In this document: positions 30,776-41,222 of the stretch, in pieces
Position numbering within the stretch: position 1 is the stretch's first letter
Layout: every line of letters begins with the position of its first letter
NCBI GenBank assembly: GCA_037176885.1
Contig: JAWWNJ010000127.1
Span: forward strand, 248,001 to 312,000
From: Favolaschia claudopus
Taxonomy: Eukaryota; Basidiomycota; Agaricomycetes; Agaricales; Mycenaceae
Length of the DNA: 64,000 nucleotides
Direction: 5' to 3'
The notes under the pieces: generated by a model
What the model saw: only the letters and a program-made list of their open reading frames with translations
Told to the model about the DNA's origin: nothing
The model's database searches: none
Made by a program: the position numbers and the translations under genes

Positions 30776-32533
30776 TTTTTTTTTTGACGGAGAGACCTAC
30801 GCCTCCCCCAGTCTGACATTGCCGAATAGGTAAATACTTACTTACGTCTGTCTGGAGACTAAGTACTTTTTCGGAAGCGTCCCGAAGAAAACAAAACAAA
30901 ACAAAAGTAGTAATGGCCACGTGCTTCGTTGTTTTTTTTGTATCAGCATTTTTATACCGCAACAAGTAAACTAACTACTAAGACGCGGTGCTGTACATAG
31001 TAAACTACAATACAGCAAATGAAATGGTTGGTGGCGTGAAAAATTCGACCGGTGTTGGTAGAGTATAGTCGTGGAGTTTGTGGGTAGTGTCTCAGTCAGA
31101 CGTAAAACGGCGGAGGTAAAAGAAGCAAATGGAGGGAGTGTAATGTTAGTATGGTACCCTCACCGCAAGCCCTTTCTAGGTTCGTACACCGACACGCGGC
31201 AGTGCGATCCATAAAGGAATACCCCCTCCCGAAGGAACCGACGTGCGTGGTCAGCGTTGAGAAGCATGACCATCAAGGAAGTCTCTTGCGCGAACCCTTG
31301 CTGCAATCCCTCCCGGCGCCTCTTCAACCCTTCCAGCGAACACAAGTCGCGGATCCCCATTACATCGCCAAGAGACCCAATCGCCTCGTTCGACCAACGA
31401 AGCACCTCCGCTATGGAGCGGTAGGATGGGTCAGTGGTGACAGGAACACGGTGTATTACCACACGCTGCCAAGGCTTGTCGAGGTTAAACCGTGGCCGGT
31501 CCCGGTCGAGCAGGGAGAAGTACGACCGTACAACAGACCAAATGGTCTGCTCATGCTCGCGAAGCTGGACGGCAGTGTAGGGAGCTTGTGTGTGGAGAAC
31601 CAGGTTACCTCTGCGAGACCTATTGACACCTCTCAGCTTGGCAGCACCATTGAGGGCCGCATTGAGACTGTCGCGAAGGCGTTGCGGGTCAGAGAGGGAC
31701 TTGATGACCGACGAGTTTGCAAAACGGAGGATGAGCCGCTGAGGCGCGGAGCGAGAAGTTGTCGGGGGAGTGGGAGCCTTGCCGGGCCGACGTGGCTTCT
31801 GTGGTGTTTTCTTGGTTGGTGGTCCTTTCGGAACCGTCGCAGGGGTGGCGGCCTTAGCCGCGGTCGCGTAGGTAGGTTTTGCTGTAGCTGCTTCAACCGG
31901 AGCAGGGGGCGTGGGGAGGGTGTCAATGGTAGGTTCCTTGATGTGTTGAATGATATCCTTCGGGTAGAAGTGCCGTTCCAGGTCATTGGCCAGGGAACGG
32001 AGCTGGTATATCTCTTCGAACAGTCGGGGGTTGGCCATTAGCGGGTTTCCGCGTGGCCTGTGTCCGCCATCAATTCTAGACGACACAAGATGCTGGACGT
32101 CAGTCATTAAAGACCGAACGCCGTCTGCTACCTTTTTTCGGCAGTGGTTCCAAGCGCAAGGCGGTGGAGACGTGGTGAGCTGTATGGGGGCTATCGGGGT
32201 GCGCTGGTCGAGTGTGCTCGTTGGCACATGCCGTGCGGGCGTGGGTGTGGTGGGCATCGAGGGCGACGGAGAGCCTGCGCCCGCAGAGTCATCCGCGATT
32301 CGCCCTCTCTTCACAATACGGTCGGTGGTGGGTGACTGGGTGACAAGAGCTGAGGTGGAGGGTGTTGGTGTTGTTGGCTCTGCTGAGGCAGAGGTGTCCG
32401 GTGGGGAGTCTGACCGAGGTCGACGCTGGCCCACATTTTTGCTGGTGATGGTTGAGAGAAAACGTGACATCTGACGTGCTTCGTTGCTTTTGCGCCTGCC
32501 TTTGACCAACCTTTGGCTGAGCTTATGTCTCAA
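30776..32533 (-). mobile_element. LINE (non-LTR) retrotransposon remnant
   Basis: A T run at 30776-30784 on the plus strand is a plausible 3' poly(A) of a minus-strand LINE whose ORF1 occupies 31160-32533. Only about 375 bp separate ORF1 from the A-tail, and there is no endonuclease or reverse transcriptase, so ORF2 has been deleted. The 5' boundary is set at the ORF1 start for lack of other evidence. Confidence 0.5.
31160..32533 (-). CDS. LINE ORF1 (gag-like nucleic-acid-binding protein)
   Basis: 457 codons without a stop. The N-terminal half is Thr/Pro/Ser-rich and disordered, with NLS-like KGRRKSNEAR. The middle is RGNPLMANPRLFEEIYQLRS-LANDLERHFYPKD. The C-terminal part is globular: SAPQRLILRFANSS, LRDSLNAAL, LRGVNRSRRGNLVLHTQAPY, PRFNLDKPWQRVVIHRVPV, ETSLMVMLLNADHARRFLRE and YGSHCRVSVYEPRKGLR. 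That pattern (K/R-x-x-N-L-V-L strand, 'W..vvihrVP', 'A..fl..G...') is typical of ORF1/gag of fungal Tad-like non-LTR elements, which coat the RNA intermediate. The usual CCHC knuckles that should follow are missing, so it is 3'-truncated. A separate ORF1 remnant with knuckles is at 59.9-60.7 kb. Confidence 0.7.
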   Translation of the reverse strand: MRHKLSQRLVKGRRKSNEARQMSRFLSTITSKNVGQRRPRSDSPPDTSASAEPTTPTPSTSALVTQSPTTDRIVKRGRIADDSAGAGSPSPSMPTTPTPARHVPTSTLDQRTPIAPIQLTTSPPPCAWNHCRKKVADGVRSLMTDVQHLVSSRIDGGHRPRGNPLMANPRLFEEIYQLRSLANDLERHFYPKDIIQHIKEPTIDTLPTPPAPVEAATAKPTYATAAKAATPATVPKGPPTKKTPQKPRRPGKAPTPPTTSRSAPQRLILRFANSSVIKSLSDPQRLRDSLNAALNGAAKLRGVNRSRRGNLVLHTQAPYTAVQLREHEQTIWSVVRSYFSLLDRDRPRFNLDKPWQRVVIHRVPVTTDPSYRSIAEVLRWSNEAIGSLGDVMGIRDLCSLEGLKRRREGLQQGFAQETSLMVMLLNADHARRFLREGVFLYGSHCRVSVYEPRKGLR

Positions 32534-33060
32534 ATCACAGATTCATCTCTGAGCCGCGCGGTATCCGACTTTCTGCGCGATGCGAGTGCCTTGGTACGGT
32601 CTAGCGAAGTCTTTCCTAGCCTCGTTTCTTATTGAATTTAGCAACCTTTCGTTACGCAATGGCCACCTGAGGACCATTACCGACAACTTTTCGAAAAGTG
32701 TCACGCCTTGGCTACTATGGTGTGTACCACACCTTTGAACCTCTTTCATACTGATTCCAAAGCCGGGGCAGCTTCCACCGGCGAGACCCGAAACTGTTGT
32801 GGCCGCTCCAGTGGACTCTTACCCAGCCGTGGCGTCGGGGGCGCAGATCCTCCCTCGGTGGCCATTCATTGGCCCATCACCTTCGGCCACAAACATCTCG
32901 CCGCCGAACGAGATGAAAGACATCGGGCGAGCAGCCTCCGTTTTGCCACAGTCGCCATTACACACTTCACCCCAGCACACAGACGCTGAAGTGCTAAACC
33001 TGGACAATGATGTGGCAGCGTCATATTCTCAGATTCTCGAGGCAAAGTTGAACCAGTGAC
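32534..33060 (+). pseudogene. Unassigned spliced frame next to the LINE 5' end
   Basis: Plus-strand blocks ITDSSLSRAVSDFLRDASAL, then after an AG acceptor QPFVTQWPPEDHYRQLFEKC-HALATMVCTTPLNLF, then in another frame PAVASGAQILPRWPFIGPSP...SYSQILEAKLNQ. They look like decayed protein-coding sequence (host gene or gag) but I cannot name it. The LINE may have inserted in it. Confidence 0.3.
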
Positions 33061-33329
33061 TTGGACTGTGGAGTACATAAATGACCAAAGTTCGTATCTA
33101 CTCTTCGCGTTGTCTAGCATTCGGATTGACCTTGAACTTGTTTCCAGGCAAATCTGCAACGGAAGGAGAATGCTGGATTCGTGCTTCTCCTCACAAGGTG
33201 TCACAAAGACGTTTGGTAAAACCTCAATGCAGCTACTCAATCGATACCAACCACAATTTAGACCGAGAGATCATATGAGGTTTCTTCATAAGTCAGACGT
33301 TATAGTGTGATCGTTGTCCCATCTTCCCT

Positions 33330-33710
33330 CAAGTATGTCTGTAATGCCGGTGCCCGGCTTACAGAAGAGGGGGAGCTTGCGTGAATTCCGTGTTCCCTCC
33401 CTAAGCGAGTTGAGACAAACATGATCCGAGAACGCCCGAAAGCTCGTACAGCGGCGCAATCAAGAGAAACTGCAGTAAAGAAATACTGTCAGCCAAGGGC
33501 TGGCATCAATAGGAAATTAAGTATAAGGAGCCCTCCCGACTTTCGAAGAAACCACAAAGGCAGGAGTACCATAAGTTCAGTTCACGCGGTTCCGAATACC
33601 TGTCAAATCAATTCCATTGCCCCTTGGTCCCCCCCAAAAAAAAATCAGAGCCATTAGCCCGAGCAGCAGTCAAAATTGCACAAATTCCTGAATTCAGCTC
33701 TATGGTACGA
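33330..33710 (+). repeat. Dispersed repeat, copy 2 (two modules)
   Basis: Contains GTAATGCCGGTGCCCGGCTTACAG followed by the QPRAGINRK-encoding module; see 21428-21930. An A9 run follows CCCCCC near 33631. Confidence 0.65.
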
Positions 33711-35143
33711 TGGGCTGAGCGAGGATGAACCCATTGCCCCACTCTGTGACTGCCTCTTCGGAAATTGCGAAGACTTCTACCAATGGGAGGGGTTATCGAT
33801 GAACAAATAGAGGGAGGGTGGGTGGGAGAAGCAGAGCGACGTGAAATCGGAACGTTCGTGAGTGCGGAAAATGAGATGATGGTGATCGAAGAAAGAGAAA
33901 GGTCCGGAACTGGTCGGCTCCTCTTTACCTCTGTCACAAAACGGCACACTGTCTTCACAGGCTCAGACAGTGTTTCCATTTTGTTCAATTGCTTCGTTCG
34001 GTTCAGGACGGAGACAGCCACATAGGGGTGGGTGTGGGAGCACGCCGCGGTGGCATACTTGAACCGCTGGCGCCCAGGGCGTGGGGCGATGGGGTGCGCA
34101 CAAAACAGAGACGCCCAGACGAGGGCAACCCACGCGCCCGCGGCTAACCCACAAGAAAAAGCGGCGCCCAAAACAAAACGAGAAGCAAATTTACAGCAGA
34201 GGGGCTGATGTTTATTGAACTGAATTTTTGTTGCTTGTTACGAATTGCCAATGACCGAGATTTGTTTTGTGAATGTCGCCAAGTCGGTAAGAGTGTGAAT
34301 GAATCTTGCAGGACAGAATTTGATCCTTGAGATTGAGATGGGCTAAGAAGCCACTGAGTCGTGCAAGAGCGAGAAGAGTGTGAGGGGAGAGCGTTCGCGG
34401 ACGTCGGGGAATTGAGTGTGTGATACAAAGATTAATGAGTTCGGGTGGCCATTTGAGAGATAACAGAGGGTCTGACTTTGAGATTTCATGCTCTCGTGAC
34501 TCTAAAATATCATTGACGCTCGAATGGTACAATGGAGATCGCAGGAACAAGGTCCCGAGGGGTGATTGCGAAGTGAGGTGGTGTTTGCAGTTGGAGTTCC
34601 CAATATGAATCCTGCTGAAACCCGGGGCCAGAGGAAGGATAAAACGGGCATTGAAGAATGAGAAGGATGAAGTGGCCGATTTTGGCAGGGGACGTGAATG
34701 GTGTTGAGCACCGATCCGGTAATTTGTGTTTTCGGTTCAATCGGAAAATTCGCTGATGAATACAAGATAGATCGAGGCAACGGCGCCGCATTGCGCCCAA
34801 GGCACAAGGCAAAGGTTGCTTGGAATGGGATGGCATTGAGCGAGCTGTCTCGAAGCATAAGTATGCGGCGAGTGCGGTGGAGACGGCCCAGGGTTCATCT
34901 GCCCTGTATCTGCTTGAGAGACAAATAATAGCTTGAACGAATTAGAGGGCAAGATTCCGTTGTAAACGTTATCATATCGAATAGGCTATCTGTCTGCATG
35001 TGAGCTCCAGCGCGGCTACCTCACATGTGATGACTTGCGGAAATCAGAGCCGCTACTGCGCAAAGTGTTGGAGGAACACCTGTAGAGAGATTGTCAGTCA
35101 ACGGTCACGGTACATAGTTACATAGATAGATAACATGCCAGTA
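33711..35143 (-). other. Minus-strand frames, no family recognised
   Basis: Three sizeable minus-strand frames (to 33608 from 34171; 34212-34550; 34502-34858) and no convincing splice model. Blocks such as LLSLKWPPELINLCITHSI and LARLSGFLAHLNLKD have a leucine-rich, F-box/LRR-like flavour, but I would not assign it. Possibly a decayed gene. Confidence 0.25.
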
Positions 35144-36450
35144 TTAAAAGTAAATGCGATCTGCCTTGGTATAAGTTTCAAAGCTGATGGAGGGGGGAAT
35201 ATTCACCAGGCGATTTATCATCTCGTGTGTTTCTGGGAAGCCAGCACTGGATTTCACGATATACAAGTAGTAAGTCAAAGCAGTAGTGATGAGAGTATCG
35301 GCTGCTGCGGATGTGATGTTGCAGCTCATAGAGAGGGCCTAAACGCGAATGAGTCGACGGTTGGAGTGGTTGTGGAGATATCGACCTTGATTTTTTTCCA
35401 GCTCCGCAAATGTCTCAGTTGTCATTCTAATCCAACTTTAGCCGGAGAAAAAAACCCGCGTGCTTACTACGCACGCTTTAAGGGCAAACACTGACAACGT
35501 TCAAGTCAGAACGCGTGGGCACTCTTGGAGCAAAACGCCCACCAATTTCAGTGGCTGAATATCGCCGTGGACAGTGAGATAAAACATGAAGAGAATGAGA
35601 ATCCCTTACCGAAAGCCCCTACAATAACGAGAGCCTACGTGCCTGGGATTAGAGAGAATTGCAAAAGAAAACAGACAGAAGAAAACAAAACAGACCAAAA
35701 TACCGGCAGCAACCGGACTATCACTCACTGTGCGCGCCGGGTTCAAAAATGAGCTCACACTTATTATATCAAGGGTACGCTTACCGCTGTAAAATCGATA
35801 GCAGTAGAACCTACCAAACTATGACGGGCTCGCAAGAAGAAAGAGACGTCGCACTTACAGCTGAACGGCCAGGGCTATAGAAGCTGCGAAAAACACCTTG
35901 ATTATCAAAGTGCTTGGTGCCCGTCAGATCTTTCAGCCGGGAAGCAGAGTGGGGGCCTATGGGACAACACGGTCGAGAATTTGAATGTTGGAGAAATTTG
36001 TGACCAAGTAGGTGTAAACTGACGACATTGGGCTAGAGCACACACGCAAGTACACAATGATCCAAACCCACCACAAGCTGTGCATAGAGAACGTAAATAT
36101 GAGTAGATCAAGGGTGATCGAGAGCTCTCTTACCTGCGACCAGTGCTTGCTGGCAAGTATCGATGACAATAACAAACGCAACCTAAGCACCACAATGAGG
36201 TGGCGGCAGAAAAGGCATTTTTAGCAATCAGTGCTTTCAGCCACGCCGAGTCTCCTTTGAATTTTTGATAATAGTGCCAAGCCTGGAGACAGCCGACTAT
36301 AATCGCCGATGGATGTATAGAGCCTGGAGGTACATATACATATGTCGGAGCACGTACCACCGTAGAGTCTGAAACGACGTAAAACGACATGGAATGCTAC
36401 ATAGGCCTGGGGACTCACGCAGCCGACACAAACGCCCCGATGAGCAGCAT
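35144..36450 (-). pseudogene. Second DUF6534-family membrane gene, truncated
   Basis: Minus-strand exons read MLLIGAFVSAA, LYG, then VGCLQAWHYYQKFKGDSAWL-KALIA. They are followed by LWWVWIIVYL, SSVYTYLVTNFSNIQILDRVVP and later SAAADTLITTALTYYLYIVK-SSAGFPETHEMINRLVNI. These match successive conserved segments of DUF6534 proteins (helix 1, the 'lQ..~YyqkF..D' loop, 'YtYLvtnf.n', 'aaaDtlIt..L.yyL..s..Gf..T..miNrL'). The C-terminal helices and the 'vYsNsllatLNaR' end are missing after MINRLVNI, and some frames do not join cleanly. Probably inactive. The gene at 736-2840 is a complete relative. Confidence 0.65.
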
Positions 36451-36599
36451 TCCTAGCCTACGTGGGAGGGGTTATGGAATGGTTTTTTTAGGGGGAGAGG
36501 AACGATGGATGACGTCTTGTCGAGACCGGCCATCCTGAGTTGCGAAGGTGTGTACCCAAGTCTGTACATACCAGCGCCGTCTTATATGCCCGTCGCTTA

Positions 36600-36974
36600 C
36601 AGCCGTTTTGGAAACAATATACGGGTTTTGATCGAGTGGTGCTCCTTCGTTTGTGCTTACGTTTGTTGACGATTCTGTCATCGGCAAAGCCGGGAGCACC
36701 ACTTTGTGGGGCGCTGCCGTACCACATCAAGTGCCGCTGGTCCCTTGTTTCGGCCCTTGCTCGCAAGTCATGGCCGTGTCGAGCTTTGGGCAAATAGCAG
36801 CTGAGTCTTAATCCTAAGTTCTGTTAAGCTCCTGTTTTTTCCTGGTGTTCTCTGGGTGGCAGAAGCAAAACTCAAAATTCGGCTGAAGTGGAGCTGGTGA
36901 TGGGAAGCACAACAAAGGTGAGCACAAACGAGTGAGCACCAGTTGATCAAAACCCAAGTTTTGCCAAACGGCGG
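36600..36974. mobile_element. TA-flanked MITE, second copy of the Crypton-inserted family
   Basis: Left end TA-CAGCCGTTTTGGAAACAATATACGG is identical to the element at 16893, and most of the interior is >90% alike by eye (GGGAGCACCACT.TGTGGGGCG). The right end is altered (CAAAACCCAAGTTTTGCCAAACGGCGG), so this copy has decayed. Confidence 0.85.
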
Positions 36975-37005
36975 TGCCTTACGTTTGCGCGGTTCGAGGT
37001 TCGAT

Positions 37006-37145
37006 CGATCGGTATAAACGAGAATCGAAAACGAAAACGCGGCTAGCTGATATGTATCAGCCGGCCTGCGAGGCCATCAACTCCATCAATCCCGATATTC
37101 AGAAACGAAAATGATCGGGTTCAACACGGCAAAGCAGCCGTGATT
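37006..37145 (+). repeat. Dispersed repeat (GAACGAGAATCGAAAACGA type)
   Basis: TATAAACGAGAATCGAAAACGAAAAC.CGGCTAG..GATA...CAGCCGGC.TGCG.GGCCATCAA is shared with about 43585-43690, at the 3' edge of the Gypsy gag/protease pseudogene. It may be a piece of that retrotransposon family. Confidence 0.6.
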
Positions 37146-37484
37146 GATGTTACGGTCACATATGTCCGGCCTGATGATCAAGTCATCAGCCGTATCTCGG
37201 GGATGTCCGAGTGGCTGTACTAGGTCACCTTGCACACAAAATCCACCGCCGATTTGCCATCCTCATATTAGGGACCCGGTGTATAGTGTAGATAGATTGT
37301 TTTGGTACCAATAGTCAATGTTCGCTGGGTTGTAAGTTGCGGAAGTGCCCCAGCAAGGAAATTTATGCTTGCTCAAGGCATGCCGCAAATCAATAGTTAC
37401 AAAGTGAATCATTTGTGCGTTAACATGCAAAGCATTATTTCAGGGAAGCCTGGAGTTATGATTCAGTCTTGGATGTGCTCAATA

Positions 37485-37770
37485 CCGCTGCTCTCCGACT
37501 TTCAGCAGAATCCATCATCAGATTTTTGAGCCCAATTAGGAAGGAGCTTCTCGTTTCTTTGTAGTTTGCGGGGCAACTACTGATTCAGGGAAGCTTAAAG
37601 TCAGGTATACTATTGAGATAGGGTGAAGCTAAGCATCCAAAAAGAATTGGGCCAATTCATCATCAGAATATTTAAAATGACACCGAAACGCACGGAGAGT
37701 TCAACATGGTCATGTGCCTTGTTTCTGTCTCAATCTTTCGCGTCAATCGTCGGATTGCTGCATATTTCCT
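37485..37770 (-). repeat. Inverted copy of the 27765-27955 segment
   Basis: Contains the reverse complement of the 3' part of the gene-family fragment at 27.8 kb, with ~150 bp of extra sequence between the two matching blocks. Confidence 0.65.
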
Positions 37771-37975
37771 GCTTGGTAGAGTTATTGAATGCTTTTTGTA
37801 TGTCTATAGTGCCGTCAAATGTGTTATTGCGCTAAAATTCCACCGGTACTGAGTTCTGATAACCCAAAGGTCCCGAACACTCTGTCAACTTCAATCCTTA
37901 CACCGTATGAAAGCAAAATTATATTCGGAGCAACACTGTAATGTGGTCTACTGGAACGAAAGCATGCCGGATTAG

Positions 37976-39540
37976 TTGTATTCATCATCGATACCTGGCA
38001 TTGAATGGTCGCGTGCTATCTTCTTGAACATCGGACTCATGATGTCTGAGTTGAGCGCCGCAGCGTAGTCAAAGTCATCGGAATCGGAGTCAGCTAGTTC
38101 CTGGGTGTTTGAGGGAGGTGACTGGAACAGACTGTCGACATCGATAATCGAATTGGAGGGCGAGGGGGCTGTAAATAGAATCAACATTAATTCTTGGATC
38201 GCAATAATCACGCAGGCTTACGAAGTTGTGATGAACTAGCAACAGGCTGCAATTTCTTCGGAGTCGATGGAGTAGCTGAAAAGGTTGCTCGGCTGAGCAT
38301 CGCAATTTGCTTTCGCAGGGTCTCATTTTCCTGTTGTGTGGCTTCGAGATTATTTCGGAGTTTCCTGCTTTCCTTGACTGTGAGGAGCTCCGCATCAGTG
38401 ATGCGCTTCTTCTCAGAAGCGCGAGCCTTTCGCTGCGCTTGACTCTTCATCCGGCTTTGAAGCGAGTTGTTTCGCGCTACAGCGGACTTCAGCTGTATAG
38501 AAGACAACAAAGATGGTATCTCACAATAATATTGCCTCCAAAATTGGACGATTCGTAGGTTTGATTTGGTTGTCTTCAGCGTGACTCCCTTCGATTGGGT
38601 TTGTATCGTTGGGAGTTAGATCCCAGTAGCGCTTGTTCATGTGCGAGAGGTAGCGTTTGAGGGAGACAAGCAGCCAAGGATAGCTAACTTTATGCGCCCA
38701 CCATGCTAATTTGATTCATTAGCATCCGGTTTGATTCAAGACCGCAAAGATGGCCAACTTGCCTCGAAGTTTAGCATTTGTTGAGTCAGTGCAAAATGAA
38801 TAGTACTGTTGAATGTCTTCATCGGAAGCCAGATAAGGAAAGCTGAGCAAGTATTGAAGAATTGTATCGCTAATGTGATCGCGAAGATCAAGGACACCAC
38901 TAGAGCTTACTTGAGACAAATAACGAATGGAATGGGATGTGCATACCGCGTAAAATGCACAAGACAAGTCTTCCAAATCAACATCAGGATGTTATCGAAG
39001 TGCATACCCGGGCTGTCACGATTCATCTGGCGCAGAATGATTACGTCCGCTAATCCCTGTGCTTGTGCACCCTCGGAATTGCCAATCGCACCAAGAAGGT
39101 TCAAAGAAGGCGAGAAGGCCTTGAAGTTTAGTTTTTTACCGGTTGCAGTTCGAGGTTGATGCCCTGTTGCGCGCGGGCTGCTTGCCCTTGGCCTTGCGTT
39201 TGCGCTTACGATCATCGTCGTCTGGGGATAGGTACTCTGAAAACTTGCTTCAATAAAGGAGTCATGCTCTGAAGGCAGCATCTCACCATCATCCGAAGCA
39301 TCACCACCGCGAAGACGAAGTGCAGGAGCATAGCGGACTAGAAAACAAGGTTATTTGAATTCTCGGTCCGAAGATCTTAAGAAAACAAAACAGACCGCAA
39401 TTTTGTGCCGATGACTTTCTATACCAAAGATAGCTGCTCAAACCAACGAAGATGGTTGTGAGTATTGGAAGCAAAGGCAGGCTTCATGTTGGGAGTCGGA
39501 AAAACGACACAGAGAGCCGCGGAAACCTACAGACTTGGTT
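37976..39540 (-). CDS. Putative gene with basic/coiled-coil segment
   Basis: Minus-strand exons, in order: RYAPALRLRGGDASDDGEML; EYLSPDDDDRKRKRKAKGKQPARNRASTS (two overlapping frames compete here); MNRDSPGMHFDNILMLIW; HTRYLSQ/ISDTILQYLLSFPYLASDED; YLSHMNKRYWDLTPNDTNPI-EGSHAEDNQIKPTNRP; then, after a TTCTATACAG acceptor, LKSAVARNNSLQSRMKSQAQ-RKARASEKKR, LRNNLEATQQENETLRKQIA, and the end SDSDDFDYAAALNSDIMSP...GIDDEYN. The last part looks bZIP-like (basic, then heptad leucines). The 'W.ltP..TN..E..Ha..N' block is one I recall in repeated agaricomycete ORFs. Exon junctions are uncertain and it may be a partial pseudogene. Related sequence at 26.5 kb. Confidence 0.45.
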
Positions 39541-40340
39541 ATGAGGAGCGGAAAGAGTAGAAAGAAGGGTCAAACTCTTTCAGTGGCTCGCAATATCCCG
39601 GTTGTCGCCGAAGTCGATCAATCCTCATGTGCGAAACATGGGATCGTCCGTAAACAAGCCGTTGTAAGTTGAATACTGAACACATGTTAATATTTGCCGG
39701 GATTAAGAATTGTCCTACATGAGATGAATTTGTTAGCTGATCACAAAGAAGCTAGCCAGAACTTGCCAAGGCAGCTTATAACATGATTATAGAGAGCAGA
39801 GAAGTAGGCTAGGCAATAAGTGAAAGTGTATGCATCCGCATGAGTAGCCGGTAGGACGAGAGCAGAGATAGAGCCTAAGAGGAAACCCAGGGAGAGATTG
39901 AGGAAAAAGCGGAACAAGAGAATGTTTCTTTCGCCGGGGCGTGTTTTCGATGATTCTGGAAGCCTCTTGGGCGAAGTATAGCCTCCCATGACTGGAAAAA
40001 ACTTCGATTCCAAGATTCCAGAGCAGAGATGAGAGAGAATGAGAGAGAAAGAGAGTGACTCTGAGTGATTCAGATTGGGTGAAAGCGGGTTCATTTTGGC
40101 TGGCTTTGTCGGTACACGAAGGAAGCCGGGCTCTGAGATGGACGCAAAAAAGTGGCGAAAAGCCCTGATCCGTTACGCGTATGTATCTACCGGAAGTAGA
40201 CTACAATGTACATGTCTGACTACAGGCTCTGAAGCCGAGCAGACTGTAACTGCTGCACATACCCACACTCCCCCTCTGCAAGGCGAAAGAGATCAACACG
40301 TAGACAAACAGGAATTAGAAGTATTAGAAAGATGAATATA
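39541..40340. other. No gene recognised
   Basis: A minus-strand frame (39741-40094) has a hydrophobic stretch (FRFFLNLSLGFLLGSISALV) but no family. A GA-rich microsatellite lies near 40026-40055. Confidence 0.4.
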
Positions 40341-41099
40341 CTAAGCATCAAAATCATCATCGGTGAAATCGAGTGGACCCTGTCCTCCATATTCAGGCGC
40401 GTCGGGTACGGCGTGGTAGAAAGAGTGGCCATGAGACGAAGGAGAAGGGGCACTGGGTTCCTGAACAAAATACGATGCGACGGGATGGGTGGATTCTGCT
40501 GCGAAGTGGGTAGAATCTGCTGCAAGCTGGGCGGTCTCGTATGCGCGATTGAGACACCAGTCCTTGACCTCGGGGGGCATTTCCTTGATGCAGGAAACGG
40601 CCTTGTGCGAGCGTCCTCCACAGCGATGACATCCATCCATGGACATGTCGCACCAGCGATTGCCCTGACGGTCAACGAAACCGTCGCCTCGATGGGAACC
40701 GGTGGCTCCCCCAGAACCAGGTATACCTACTCCCCCTCTGGGAGAGGAACCGGAAACTCCCCCGGCAGGGGCGCTAAGATTCTTGTACCGCGCAGCGTCG
40801 CGTGGCTGATAACGGGCAGCACGAGCAACGTATGCGTTGTCTAGCCGCGACTCTAGCGGCTCTACCTTGACAGTAGCGCCAGCGGACTCTGCTTTAGAGA
40901 GGAAGTTGAAAACTTTCTGATGCTGGCCAACAAGTACCACGACTTCAAGACTCACCAGCCGCGTGAACGTGACTCGGACATTGCAGAGGCAGCATCGAAA
41001 ATATATTCGTCTCATGCAAATACTACCGCCAAGCCTGAACCTCCGAACACGCCGACTCTTCACGATGATCGGCGCGAGTCGCAAAGGTTCAACTTGCAC
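40341..41099 (-). pseudogene. Retrotransposon gag with CCHC zinc knuckle (minus)
   Basis: Open frame of 252 codons. The diagnostic part is NRWCDMSMDGCHRCGGRSHK-AVSCIKEMPPEVKDWCL: a C-x2-C-x4-H-x4-C knuckle followed by 'MP.evKdw', as in basidiomycete retroelement gag proteins. Upstream is VGQHQKVFNFLSKAES, KVEPLESRLDNAYVARAARY, then a Gly-rich linker (GGVGIPGSGGATGSHRGDG). The C-terminus is acidic (PLDFTDDDFDA). The capsid part upstream of 41099 is not recognisable because a second, oppositely oriented gag begins there, so this copy is 5'-truncated. No protease or polymerase follows. Confidence 0.6.
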
Positions 41100-41222
41100 G
41101 GTGTTCCCAGGATGTCCTCGACGCCGCTTCGCGTTTCACGCCACTGGAGATCAGCATATGATGAATCTACAACTTATCCACTTACTCAGGATACGAGTTT
41201 TTGAAATCCGCTTCCTTCTGGC

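Noticed and set aside
31151..32041. 296-codon plus-strand open frame opposite the LINE ORF1
   Set aside because: It is the antisense shadow of the 457-codon minus-strand ORF1, which has recognisable gag-like segments.
34212..34550. F-box/leucine-rich repeat gene
   Set aside because: Only a loose leucine-rich flavour; no F-box motif or regular LRR spacing could be defended.
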